A stretch of DNA of 64,000 bases from Pseudomonas chlororaphis (GCF_001921865.1 NZ_MSCT01000019.1:372001-436000); one strand, 5' to 3'. Shown: positions 26,569-35,139, counted from the first letter of the stretch. Translations and numbers: made by a program. Notes: generated by a model from the letters alone, not told the origin.

Positions 26569-27552
26569 ATGAAATTCGACACCGCCTACTGCATCGGCCT
26601 CGACGACAAGCTGTCGATCTATGACGTGCGCGACCTGAATTTCGACGAGACCACGGCCTTCGACTCGGCCAAAGAGCAGTTCCAGTGCCCCAACGATGCC
26701 TGTCGCGCCGTCTTCGCCGCGGACAATCAGCTCGGCACGTTCAATGCCAAGAATGTCAATTACATCCGCACCCCGCACTTCAAGAACCTGCCCGGCACCC
26801 GCCACATCGAGGGCTGCCTCTATGCCAGCAACAAAGCCTCGGCAAGCGCAAAGGACAGCGCCGAGGCCGAGGATGATCGCGAGGAGCATTTTCCCTCCGA
26901 GTTGCTGCTGACCCGCCGCGAATATGTACGCAGGCCCGCCAATCCCGCTGTGGATAGCCAGGCGCCAAGGGCTGCGACGGCAGCCCCCTCCTCCGGCCCG
27001 CACCCGTCTCATCCGCCCCAGGCCGACACCCCGGACAAGACCAGCGTCTTCGCCCACCCGGTGGAGTGTTTTGTGTCGAACATCGACGACAAGGAGCTGC
27101 TCAAGCGCATGCCGTTGAAAGTCGGCGAGCACAGCGCCTCCTATGCCTCGTTTTTCAAGAAAATTGAGTACCTGCAAGACAACAAGGGCCTGATCTACTG
27201 GGGCAAGATCAAGGAGATCAAGGACTACACCCAGAGCTTTCGCGTCGACTTCGAACAGAAGGTCTGGTTCAAGCAGGCGGACGAGGCCAAGAAGAAGCCC
27301 TATTCGGTGAATGTCTACCTGAGCAAGAAGCTGATCGAGAATTACCGCAAGCGCAAAGCTTTCCTCGAAGAGATCAAGCATGCCATCGACAGCGGGCAGG
27401 AGCTGTACTGCTTCTTCTATGGCGTGACCCCGGAGCTGAAGCAGGTGCCGAGCAAGAAAACCCCTGAACAGACCTTCGGGGTCTTCAGCGCCAATATCGA
27501 GAACCTCGACCATTTCATCATTCGCGAAGCGCCGGGGTTGGCAGCAGGCTAG
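26569..27552 (+). CDS. Unknown protein with CoiA-like N-terminal zinc-binding pattern
   Basis: A 327-residue protein of unknown function. The N-terminal part has C40-x4-C45 (CPNDAC), then PHF with H70, H79 and C83 (RHIEGC). This spacing recalls the zinc finger at the start of CoiA-like proteins (C..C...HFxH...C). A low-complexity Pro/Ala/Ser linker covers about residues 120-160. The C-terminal half (about 165-320) is a compact basic domain with YLQDNKGLIYWGKIKEIKDY and KKPYSVNVYLSKKLIENYRKRK; no nuclease motif is clear. I chose the ATG at 26569 because it begins the compact fold; the frame is open upstream to 26497. It is divergent from the two-TM protein gene. Confidence 0.78.
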   Translation: MKFDTAYCIGLDDKLSIYDVRDLNFDETTAFDSAKEQFQCPNDACRAVFAADNQLGTFNAKNVNYIRTPHFKNLPGTRHIEGCLYASNKASASAKDSAEAEDDREEHFPSELLLTRREYVRRPANPAVDSQAPRAATAAPSSGPHPSHPPQADTPDKTSVFAHPVECFVSNIDDKELLKRMPLKVGEHSASYASFFKKIEYLQDNKGLIYWGKIKEIKDYTQSFRVDFEQKVWFKQADEAKKKPYSVNVYLSKKLIENYRKRKAFLEEIKHAIDSGQELYCFFYGVTPELKQVPSKKTPEQTFGVFSANIENLDHFIIREAPGLAAG

Positions 27553-27555
27553 CCC

Positions 27556-28380
27556 TTAGCGGACCAGCATGCTGAACAGCACCAGCGTCAACAGGCCGAT
27601 GTACACCCGCGCATGCAGCCGGTCGGGAATACGCCCGATCCATGGCGATGCCAGGCGCATGCCCAGCAATGAACCAAGGGTCAACAGGGCAAAGGCCAAC
27701 AGGTCGACGTAACCGATAAACCAGGGCCCCAGGTCGCCTTGGCTGAAGCCGGCCAGGGCCATATAGGTCAGGGTGCCAGCCAGGGCCACCGGCAAGCTCA
27801 GCGGGTTGGCCATGGACGTGGCCAGGGTCATGCTCAGGCCACAACGGCGCAGCAGCGGCACGGTCATCACACTGCCACCGACCCCGAGGAATGTGGCGAT
27901 GGCGCCGATGCTCAGGCCGCCGCCCAGCGTTTGCGCCGGCCCCAGGCGACGCGGCACGCGGGTGCCAGCCTGCTGCAGAAAACCGCGACGCAACAGACAG
28001 TCGGCAATGGTCAGCGCCAGGTAGGCGACAAAGGCATAACGCATCACCTCGCCGCTCACCGCCGTAGCCAGGACCGCCCCAGCTATGGCCCCCAACCCGA
28101 TATAGGCCCCCAGCGGCCACAGGTAATGCCGGATCAGATTGCCGGCTCGCAGGTGTTTGCCAGTGGCCATCCCCGCATTGACGATCATCACGCAGGTCGA
28201 AGTGGCGACCGCGATATGCATGGCCGACTGGCCGCTGGCCGGATCAGCGCCGTGGCCGCCAAGCAGCATGTGGTACAGCAACGGCACCACGACAAAACCG
28301 CCGCCGAAGCCGAACAGCACCGCACTGATTCCGCTCATGCAGCCGAACAAGACCAACCACAGATAAAACATCGAAGACAC
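27556..28380 (-). CDS. TauE/SafE-family membrane transporter
   Basis: A 274-residue inner-membrane protein of the sulfite exporter TauE/SafE family (DUF81), with about eight hydrophobic segments in two repeats. The conserved GFGGGFVVVPLL in the first half and GVGGSVMTVPLL in the second half are the family's paired motifs. Substrates known for relatives include sulfite, sulfoacetate and other organosulfur anions; the substrate here cannot be deduced. It is convergent with the CoiA-like gene (3 bp apart at the stops) and divergent from an AraC-type regulator gene. Confidence 0.9.
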   Translation of the reverse strand: MSSMFYLWLVLFGCMSGISAVLFGFGGGFVVVPLLYHMLLGGHGADPASGQSAMHIAVATSTCVMIVNAGMATGKHLRAGNLIRHYLWPLGAYIGLGAIAGAVLATAVSGEVMRYAFVAYLALTIADCLLRRGFLQQAGTRVPRRLGPAQTLGGGLSIGAIATFLGVGGSVMTVPLLRRCGLSMTLATSMANPLSLPVALAGTLTYMALAGFSQGDLGPWFIGYVDLLAFALLTLGSLLGMRLASPWIGRIPDRLHARVYIGLLTLVLFSMLVR

Positions 28381-28484
28381 TCCGTGAACAGAAGAGCTCG
28401 ACGATAGAACGCCAGGGCTTGGCCGGCTTCAGCAAGTCAGCCAATACTGTTTGCATTTACGCCACTTCCTGGACGCCCGCCGCT

Positions 28485-29255
28485 ATGCGCAACACCTCGA
28501 TCGATCTGCTGGACCACACGCCCCGTGCCGTGGTGGCGATCGGCAACGATTACCCCTCGGGCCATCTGCTGCCCAGCCATTGGCATCGCCGCGCGCAACT
28601 GCTGTATGGCGCCACCGGGGTGATGCAGGTAAGTACGCGCCAGGGTCGCTGGGTGGTGCCGCCGCAGCACGCCGTATGGATCCCGCCGCTAGTGGCGCAT
28701 GAGGTGTTGATGCTGGGCGTCAGCACTCGCAGCCTGTACATCGAGCCGGCGGCAATGCCGGCGCTGGGCGATGAATGCCAGGTGATCGGCGTGTCGCCGC
28801 TGATGCGTCAGTTGCTGATGGAGGCCGTGGACCTGCCGCTGGAATATGACCAGGGGGCACGCGATGGCGCGCTGGTCAGCCTGCTGCTGCACGAACTGGC
28901 CCGCACCAACCGCCTGCCCCTGCATATCCCCCTGCCCGAGGCGCCGCGCCTGCTCGCCCTGTGCCAGGCCTTCCTGCAACGGCCCGACGCCCATCAGGCC
29001 CCGGTTCAATGGGCGCAACAGCTGCACATCAGTCTGCGTACGTTCAACCGTCTGTTTCGCCAGCAGACCGGCATGAGTTTCGTCCAGTGGCGCCAGCGCG
29101 CCTGTGTGGTCAAGGCCCTGGCCCGCCTGGCCGCCGGCGAGACCGTCACACGCATTGCCCTCGACTTCGGCTACGACAGCCCTGGCGCTTTCTCCACCAT
29201 GTTCCGCCGGGTGCTGGGACAAGCCCCCACGGCGTACCTGGCGATGGAGACCTAG
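28485..29255 (+). CDS. AraC-family regulator with cupin sensor
   Basis: A 256-residue transcription regulator. Residues 1-100 form a cupin-like sensor (HWHRRAQLLYGATGVMQVST; VVPPQHAVWIPP). The C-terminal AraC DNA-binding domain has two HTH units (VQWAQQLHISLRTFNRLF; VTRIALDFGYDSPGAFSTMF). I chose the ATG at 28485, since the upstream in-frame part is not conserved-looking. It is divergent from the TauE/SafE gene 105 bp away, so that transporter is its probable target. Confidence 0.88.
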   Translation: MRNTSIDLLDHTPRAVVAIGNDYPSGHLLPSHWHRRAQLLYGATGVMQVSTRQGRWVVPPQHAVWIPPLVAHEVLMLGVSTRSLYIEPAAMPALGDECQVIGVSPLMRQLLMEAVDLPLEYDQGARDGALVSLLLHELARTNRLPLHIPLPEAPRLLALCQAFLQRPDAHQAPVQWAQQLHISLRTFNRLFRQQTGMSFVQWRQRACVVKALARLAAGETVTRIALDFGYDSPGAFSTMFRRVLGQAPTAYLAMET

Positions 29256-29327
29256 GTATCGGGACAAGCCTTGTCACGAAGACATTGAGGCGATCGTCCA
29301 AATGGGTTTGCTCCGCAAGCAAAACAA

Positions 29328-29343
29328 CTGTACAAATAAACAG
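29328..29343 (+). promoter_or_regulatory. LexA box upstream of the XRE gene
   Basis: CTGTACAAATAAACAG is an exact CTG-N10-CAG site with an AT-rich core, and its flanks (AA/TA) also fit the gammaproteobacterial LexA operator. It ends 41 bp before the start of the XRE gene, a typical place for repression. Binding is inferred from the motif. Confidence 0.75.
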
Positions 29344-29384
29344 TATTTTATCGAGTCACCTTTCCCAACTTCCGGAGAAAACCC

Positions 29385-29702
29385 ATGGCCTCACTCGCGA
29401 TGAAAGTCACCCTGGAACGTATCGCCCTCTTCCAGTTCACCCCGGAACACTGCCTCCAGGCCCGCGCCATGCTGGGCTGGAACCAGGAGCAGCTGTCCCG
29501 GGAGTCCGGCGTCTCGGCAGCCGCCATCCGGCGTTTCGAAGCCGGCGGCGAATTGCTCGACGTCACTCGCCTGGCCCTGGCGTTTCGCCTGGAGGCGGAG
29601 GGCCTGGTGTTCTTCCCCGGCTTTGCTCCGGGGCGCGGCATGAACATCAAGGGCGCCACGCCCAACCCGATGGAGCGGCCCGACTACACCCTGATCGAAT
29701 GA
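29385..29702 (+). CDS. Small XRE-family helix-turn-helix protein, likely SOS-regulated
   Basis: A 105-residue single-domain protein. The HTH covers about residues 20-75 (FTPEHCLQARAMLGWNQEQL; SGVSAAAIRRFEAGGELLDV), as in Cro/CI-type regulators, with a short C-terminal tail (ATPNPMERPDYTLIE). The ribosome-binding site is GGAGAAAA. A LexA box sits in its promoter, and no phage genes are nearby, so it may be a host regulator induced by DNA damage. Its 3' end overlaps the convergent P-loop gene by 19 bp. Confidence 0.85.
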   Translation: MASLAMKVTLERIALFQFTPEHCLQARAMLGWNQEQLSRESGVSAAAIRRFEAGGELLDVTRLALAFRLEAEGLVFFPGFAPGRGMNIKGATPNPMERPDYTLIE

Positions 29703-30241
29703 TCCAGGGCATCCAGGACCTCGTCCTGCAACGCCAACACCGAACGATGAGTGGCATCGAGGCGGATCACCGGGCAACCCAGTTCGGTGATCCAGCTTTC
29801 ATGCCGGCGCAGGCTACGCGTACCTTGGCCACCGCAGTCATAGCCAGCAGCCCAGGCGAGGAAGGCCTGGGTAGCGGCATGGCGTTCACCGCCCTCATGG
29901 ATATGTTCGCCGTAACGCTGAAACTCGCGCTGGCGCAAGCGCTGCAAGCGGATCTCGGGGTCGAGCCGCAGGAAAACGGCATGGGTGAAGGTCGGAATCA
30001 TCGGGTCGCCCCAGCCACACAGCGAACCTGACAACACCCAGCTGTCCAGCCCCGCCACCTGCTGCTGCAACAACCGGATACGCTCGGCGCGCGGGCGTCG
30101 AAGGCTGAAGGGTTGCTCGCTGGGGCACCAAAAGAAGTCGTCCGAATCGAAATGAGCGATAGCCAGTCGCTGGGCCAGCGCTTGGCCCAAGGTCGTGGTA
30201 CCGGAGCCGGATGCTCCAAACAGATGCAGCCGATAGGCCAT
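29684..30241 (-). CDS. P-loop nucleotide kinase-like protein
   Basis: A 185-residue protein related to adenylate/shikimate-type P-loop kinases. The phosphate-binding loop is GASGSGTTTLG at residues 9-19: the Walker lysine is replaced by threonine (G9-x4-G14-T15-T16). I recall the same variant in annotated homologues, so it is probably a subfamily trait. Other features are HFDSDDFFW and a LID-like basic stretch, RLDPEIRLQRLRQREFQRYG. The substrate is unknown. I chose the ATG at 30241 over a GTG one codon earlier. It is convergent with and overlaps the XRE gene. Confidence 0.82.
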   Translation of the reverse strand: MAYRLHLFGASGSGTTTLGQALAQRLAIAHFDSDDFFWCPSEQPFSLRRPRAERIRLLQQQVAGLDSWVLSGSLCGWGDPMIPTFTHAVFLRLDPEIRLQRLRQREFQRYGEHIHEGGERHAATQAFLAWAAGYDCGGQGTRSLRRHESWITELGCPVIRLDATHRSVLALQDEVLDALDHSIRV

Positions 30242-30331
30242 CACACAAGTCCGCAGGTAACGGGGGAGTTTTCTAGATACTCCCCAGGTGCCGACACGAC
30301 AACCCGGGCATGATCGGGGCCGATGAAGGGC

Positions 30332-31390
30332 CTACAGATCGCTTGCGGCCACCTGCTCGCTCGCCGGGTCGACTTCCATCCACCAAGCGTGCCCACGCTG
30401 CGGCTGCGCCAGGTTGAAGGCTTCGCCCATTTGTGGCGTGGCGATGGCGATACTGCGTTCCCAGGCCAGCGACAGGATGCGGTCGAACGGCTCATACCAG
30501 GCATGCATCGACAGGTCGAACGTGCCGTTGTGAATCGGCAGCAACCAGCGGCCCTTGAGGTCGATATGCGCCTGCAGGGTCTGCTCCGGCTGCATATGCA
30601 CGCCCGGCCATTCGACGTTGTAGGCACCGGTTTCCATCAGGGTCAGGTCGAACGGGCCGTAACGCTCGCCGATCCGCTTGAAACCGTCGAAGTAGCCGCT
30701 GTCGCCGCTGAAGAAAATCCGCGTATCGCCGTCGATCATCACCCAGGACGCCCAGAGCGTGCTGTTGCCATCGAACAGGCCGCGGCCGGAAAAATGCTGC
30801 GAAGGCGTGGCGATGAAACGGATGCCGTCGATTTCGGTGCCTTCCCACCAATCCAGCTGGCGCACCTTGTCGGCCGGCACGCCCCACTTCACCAGGGTAT
30901 CGCCCACGCCCAGGGGGGCGAGGAAATGCCGGGTCTTGTCCGTCAGCTTGAGCACGGTCTGATGGTCGAGGTGATCGTAATGGTCGTGGGACAGGATCAC
31001 CGCTTCGATCGGCGGCAGTTCGTCCAGGCTGATGGGCGGTTGATGAAAACGCTTGGGACCGGCCCATTGCACCGGCGATGCGCGTTCGGCAAACACTGGA
31101 TCGGTGATCCAGAACTTGTCGTGCAGCTTCAACAACAGCGTCGAGTGCCCCAGGCGGTAGACGCTCTGGTTCGGTGCCGCCAGCAGCTGTTCGCGGCTCA
31201 ACGGTTGTACCGGGATCGCTCCTACCGGCCGGGTGTTACGCGGTTTGTGGAACAACATGCGCCAAAAGATGCCCAGCGTCTTGCCCAGCCCGGCCCGCCG
31301 GACCGGCGAGTGATTGCGGAAGGCGCCTTGTTCCTGCAAGGACGTTTCGGCACGCGAAGCATTGGCTGCGCGAGAAGAGAGAGTGGCCAT
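30332..31390 (-). CDS. MBL-fold hydrolase, RomA/NAPE-PLD-like
   Basis: A 352-residue metallo-beta-lactamase fold protein of the UlaG/RomA/NAPE-phospholipase D type. The dinuclear metal motif is H135-x-H137-x-D139-H140 (SHDHYDHLDH), with later ligands in SQHFSGRG, FFSGDSGYF and PIHNGTFDL. The N-terminus, about 50 residues of basic RxxGLGKTLGIFWRMLFHKP, looks like a membrane-associating segment rather than a signal peptide. It is divergent from a TetR-family gene across a perfect palindrome, suggesting that regulator represses it. Confidence 0.88.
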   Translation of the reverse strand: MATLSSRAANASRAETSLQEQGAFRNHSPVRRAGLGKTLGIFWRMLFHKPRNTRPVGAIPVQPLSREQLLAAPNQSVYRLGHSTLLLKLHDKFWITDPVFAERASPVQWAGPKRFHQPPISLDELPPIEAVILSHDHYDHLDHQTVLKLTDKTRHFLAPLGVGDTLVKWGVPADKVRQLDWWEGTEIDGIRFIATPSQHFSGRGLFDGNSTLWASWVMIDGDTRIFFSGDSGYFDGFKRIGERYGPFDLTLMETGAYNVEWPGVHMQPEQTLQAHIDLKGRWLLPIHNGTFDLSMHAWYEPFDRILSLAWERSIAIATPQMGEAFNLAQPQRGHAWWMEVDPASEQVAASDL

Positions 31391-31493
31391 GAATCAGTGA
31401 CTCCAAGGAACCGGCAAGGCTCCGGTGATTCTCTGCGGGACGAGAAAGGCCAATGCACGCAAGCGTCAGCCAACCATCATTATTTGCGCCTTG

Positions 31494-31515
31494 AACTACA
31501 CTGCACAGTGTAGTT
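31494..31515. promoter_or_regulatory. 22-bp palindromic operator, MBL-TetR intergenic region
   Basis: AACTACACTG (31494-31503) and CAGTGTAGTT (31506-31515) are perfect 10-bp inverted arms around CA. It lies between the divergent starts of the MBL hydrolase (31390) and the TetR gene (31592), as expected for a TetR operator acting on both. Confidence 0.8.
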
Positions 31516-31591
31516 TTTCTAGATTGCAACAAAGCCGGGACTAAGTAAACTGCCCCGGATAACTGCCAACGACCGTCCTCGAACCTAACTT

Positions 31592-32200
31592 ATGACAGCT
31601 CCAAAGCGCCTGACCGACCTCAAACGCCAAGCCATCATCCAAGCGGCGATTACCGAATTCCACGCCAGTGGGTTCGATATCACCAGCATGGACAAGATCG
31701 CGGCGACGGCCGGAGTTTCCAAGCGCACGGTGTACAACCATTTCCCCAGCAAGGAAGAGTTGTTCACCGAGATCCTGCACAAGTTATGGGCCAGCATCAG
31801 GGCGCGACCGGACATTCTTTACCGTCCGGGATTAAGCCTGCGTGAACAGTTGCGCGAGTTGTTGATGGCCAAGCTGCAACTGCTGGCCGACGACAATTTC
31901 CTCAACCTGGCACAGGTTGCCATTGCCGCCACCCTCCACTCCCCCGAGCGCGCCCAGTACATGGTGGCGCGCATGGGCGAGCGCGAGGAAGGCCTGATGG
32001 TGTGGATTCGTTCGGCCCAGGCGGACGGCCAGCTCAAGCCGCTCGACCCGGATTTCGCCGCCCAGCAGATCCACGGCATGCTCAAGGCCTTTGCCTTCTG
32101 GCCGCAGATCACCATGAACCGGCCGCCTCTCGACGCGGAAGAACGGTACCGTGTCGTCGAATCCGCGATAGACATGTTCCTGGCTACCTATCAGGCCTGA
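31592..32200 (+). CDS. TetR-family regulator
   Basis: A 202-residue TetR/AcrR-type repressor. The N-terminal HTH spans about residues 10-55 (IIQAAITEFHASGFDITSMD; AATAGVSKRTVYNHFPSKEE). The C-terminal ligand-binding and dimerisation domain resembles the AefR-like group (MLKAFAFWPQITMNRPPLDAEERYRVVESAIDMF split over the last 50 residues). It is divergent from the MBL-fold gene with a 22-bp palindrome between them, so auto-repression and control of the hydrolase are likely. Confidence 0.9.
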   Translation: MTAPKRLTDLKRQAIIQAAITEFHASGFDITSMDKIAATAGVSKRTVYNHFPSKEELFTEILHKLWASIRARPDILYRPGLSLREQLRELLMAKLQLLADDNFLNLAQVAIAATLHSPERAQYMVARMGEREEGLMVWIRSAQADGQLKPLDPDFAAQQIHGMLKAFAFWPQITMNRPPLDAEERYRVVESAIDMFLATYQA

Positions 32201-32413
32201 TCCCCCTCTCGACAGCGAATCCGCCGTGCTGCAACGGTGCTGATCGACCGCTCTGCAATGGGCGTTTGCGTACGCCCGTGCCATTAAATGGCCTGCAAGG
32301 ACACTGATTATTCTTCCTGGAATAAATGACAATGTTCGCCGCCTCGCCCGCGGAAGGACGGCGGCCAGTAAAAACATCACAAGGTATTTCAATACCGGCT
32401 GACACGGAATTTT

Positions 32414-33490
32414 ATGGATAACCAACAAGGCAAAGGGCTGTCGTTTGCCAAACGTATTTACCTGCCCAGGGTGGTCGGGATGGGAATCGGCTGCCTCAGC
32501 GTATTCGCCGGCCTGTACCCGGTGCAGCAACCGTCCTGGGTCTGGGCGCTCCTGCTGTTCAACGGTTTTCTCTGGCCGCACCTGGCGTACCTGATCTCGA
32601 CCCGGGCCGCGTTTCCCTACCAGGCTGAACGCCGCAACCTGTGGTGCGACTCGCTGTTCGGGGGCATCTGGGCGGCAGCGATGCAGTTCAATCCGCTACC
32701 CACGGTGACCATCCTGGCGATGATGGCCATGAACAACCTTGCGGCCGGAGGGCTGCACTTGTTCATCCGCGGCTTTTTCGCCCAGCTCGGCGGTGTGCTG
32801 CTCGCTTGGTTGCTACTCGGCCCGGCCTTCACCGGGCACACCACTCAGTGGCAGATCTATGCTTGCCTGCCCATGCTGATCCTCTACCCAATGGCCCTGG
32901 GCATGGTCTGCTACCAGTTGGCGATCAAACTGTTCGAACACAAGCATGCCTTGCGTGCATTGAGCCGCACCGACAGCCTCACCGGCTTGCTCAACCACGG
33001 CGCCTGGAAAGATCTGCTGCACCTCAAATTCACCAAGTGCCAGCAGCAACGCTGCCAGGGCACCATTGCCTTGATCGACATCGATCATTTCAAACGCATC
33101 AACGACAGCCACGGGCATATCCTGGGCGATACCGTGCTGCATCAGTTGAGTTGCGACCTCAAGCACAACCTGCGCCAAGGCGACCTGACCGGTCGCTATG
33201 GCGGCGATGAGTTCTGCGTGATCCTCCCCGCGACCTCGCTCCAGCAGGCCCGCGAAGTCATGGAACGGCTACGTGAGGTCTTCAGCCACTATCGCCATCC
33301 GGACATACCGCAACTCAGGGTCAGCCTGAGCATTGGCCTGGCCGCCTGGCACCCGGGGCTGAGCGATGCGGCGATGTGGCTCATCGAAGCCGACAAAGCC
33401 TTGTATGCCGCAAAAAACTCCGGGCGTAACAAAGTCGCAAGCGCCAGCCAGGAAAGCCACGCCTTCCTCGCCGCAATGAATGACTCCTGA
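32414..33490 (+). CDS. Membrane diguanylate cyclase, MASE2-GGDEF
   Basis: Makes cyclic di-GMP from two GTP. The 358-residue protein has an N-terminal MASE2 membrane domain (about residues 15-165, four or five helices, starting AKRIYLPRVVGMGIGC) and a C-terminal GGDEF domain. The active site is intact, GGDEF at 263-267, and the inhibitory I-site RQGD is at 254-257, exactly five residues upstream, so product inhibition is expected. MASE2 is the sensor type of E. coli DgcC (AdrA). It lies upstream of a BdlA-like protein, which points to biofilm control. Confidence 0.94.
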   Translation: MDNQQGKGLSFAKRIYLPRVVGMGIGCLSVFAGLYPVQQPSWVWALLLFNGFLWPHLAYLISTRAAFPYQAERRNLWCDSLFGGIWAAAMQFNPLPTVTILAMMAMNNLAAGGLHLFIRGFFAQLGGVLLAWLLLGPAFTGHTTQWQIYACLPMLILYPMALGMVCYQLAIKLFEHKHALRALSRTDSLTGLLNHGAWKDLLHLKFTKCQQQRCQGTIALIDIDHFKRINDSHGHILGDTVLHQLSCDLKHNLRQGDLTGRYGGDEFCVILPATSLQQAREVMERLREVFSHYRHPDIPQLRVSLSIGLAAWHPGLSDAAMWLIEADKALYAAKNSGRNKVASASQESHAFLAAMNDS

Positions 33491-33819
33491 GAAGTTGTAC
33501 AAAAAAATATTCTGTATAAATTTACTCAGCATCATTCAGTTCATTTCGGAATAATTGTTCTTAACGCTATTCAAAAAACCAGATAAAACCCTTCGGTCAC
33601 AAAAAATAAACCCTCTACACTCAAAGTCACAGTGTCTTTCCAAGTGTTCAGCAAGGGTCTATCCCAGATACCCAAACGTACGCACGTATCACTTAAGCGT
33701 TTATCTGCCAGTCATGGAATGCTGGTATTGAGCGGAAAATGCCGAGGTCCCTTGGCTTTCGGCATTCAGGCGCGCAACAGGGACTGCCTTCAGGTTTTTC
33801 CCACGGAGTACCGGCCATC
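33491..33819. other. AT-rich intergenic region before the BdlA-like gene
   Basis: This 329-bp stretch is clearly more AT-rich than its neighbours at 33491-33620 (runs such as ACAAAAAAATATTCTG and CACAAAAAATAAACC). It probably carries the promoter of the downstream gene and the end of the diguanylate cyclase transcript. I see no gene, no intrinsic terminator and no certain operator in it. Confidence 0.6.
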
Positions 33820-35139
33820 ATGCTATTTAGCCGCCAGAATAAAACGATCGACGCCTTGCAACACACCATCGCCCAACAAGCCAGCCTGCTCGATGCCATC
33901 GAACGCTCAATGGCGGTGATCGAGTTCGACCTGGAGGGCATAGCCTTGCGGGCCAACGACAATTTCCTCAAAACCATGGGCTATCGCGCAGAACAAGTCG
34001 TCGGCCATCACCACCGCCAGTTCTGTCGCCCCGAGTTTGCCCGCAGCAACGAATACCGCGAACTCTGGGCACGCCTGAAAAACGGCCAGTTCGAAGCGGG
34101 CACCTTCGAACGCATCGATGCCAAGGGGCAATCGGTATGGCTGGAGGCCAGCTACAACCCGATCAAGGATTCCGACGGCAACGTCGTCAAGGTGGTGAAA
34201 TACGCCCTCGACGTCACTCTGAAAGTCCAGCAGGAGAGCGAGTCCAAAGGCAAGTTGCATGCGATTGACCGCGCCATGGCGATGATCGAATTCAATCTCG
34301 ACGGCAGCATCATCACCGCCAACCAGAACTTCCTCAATCGCCTCGGCTATACCCTCGCCGAACTCAAGGGCAAACATCACCGGATTTTCTGCAAGCCCGA
34401 GCTGGTGAACAGCAGCGCCTATCAGGATTTCTGGCGGCGTCTCAATCAGGGCGAGTTCTTCAGCGGCCAGTTCGAGCGCATCGACAAATACGGGCAATCG
34501 CTGTGGCTCGAAGCCAACTACAACCCGGTGTACGACGCCGCCGGGCGCTTGTGCAAAGTGGTCAAGTACGCCTCCGACGTCACCGCGATGGTGGAAAAAC
34601 ATGCCCAGGACGCCCAGAGCGCAACCCAGGCCTATCACATCTCGGTCGAAACCCGGCATGTCGCCGAACAGGGCACCGAGGTGATCCAGCAGGCGGCCAG
34701 CGAAATGCGCCAGATTGCCGCCAACATCGAAGCGTCATCGACCCTGATCGCCAAGCTCGGCGAGCGCTCCGAACAGATCACCGCGATCGTCAACACCATC
34801 CGGGCGATCGCCGACCAGACCAACCTGCTGGCGCTCAATGCCGCGATCGAAGCCGCGCGCGCCGGCGAACAGGGACGCGGCTTTGCCGTAGTCGCCGACG
34901 AGGTCCGGCAACTGGCCGCCCGTACCAGCGGTTCGACGGCGGAAATCTCCGAGATGATCGACATGATCCAGACCGAAACCCAGCAGGCCATCAAGAGCAT
35001 GGACGGCACCCGGGACCGAGCGGCCAAGGGCGTCGACCTGGCGGATCAGGCCGGCACGGTGATCCTGCAGATTCGTGACGGTACCAGCGAAGCGGTACAG
35101 GCCGTGAGCATGTTCGCCAACGAGCGTGCGGCGTTCTGA
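33820..35139 (+). CDS. bdlA: BdlA-like PAS-PAS-MCP signalling protein
   Basis: A 439-residue soluble chemoreceptor-type protein: PAS domain 1 (about 20-125, FDLEGIALRANDNFLKTMGY), PAS domain 2 (about 145-250, FNLDGSIITANQNFLNRLGY) and a C-terminal MCP signalling domain with the hairpin tip RAIADQTNLLALNAAIEAAR. No transmembrane segment is present. This architecture and length are those of P. aeruginosa BdlA (biofilm dispersion locus A), which needs c-di-GMP-linked processing to trigger dispersion. I chose the ATG at 33820, preceded by CGGAG; upstream in-frame codons to 33739 look non-coding. It follows a diguanylate cyclase gene in the same direction. It could instead be an Aer-like energy sensor. 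Confidence 0.82.
   Translation: MLFSRQNKTIDALQHTIAQQASLLDAIERSMAVIEFDLEGIALRANDNFLKTMGYRAEQVVGHHHRQFCRPEFARSNEYRELWARLKNGQFEAGTFERIDAKGQSVWLEASYNPIKDSDGNVVKVVKYALDVTLKVQQESESKGKLHAIDRAMAMIEFNLDGSIITANQNFLNRLGYTLAELKGKHHRIFCKPELVNSSAYQDFWRRLNQGEFFSGQFERIDKYGQSLWLEANYNPVYDAAGRLCKVVKYASDVTAMVEKHAQDAQSATQAYHISVETRHVAEQGTEVIQQAASEMRQIAANIEASSTLIAKLGERSEQITAIVNTIRAIADQTNLLALNAAIEAARAGEQGRGFAVVADEVRQLAARTSGSTAEISEMIDMIQTETQQAIKSMDGTRDRAAKGVDLADQAGTVILQIRDGTSEAVQAVSMFANERAAF

Noticed and set aside
33512..33529. LexA-like CTGTATAAATTTACTCAG
   Set aside because: The spacing between CTG and CAG is 12 instead of 10, so it is not a LexA box.
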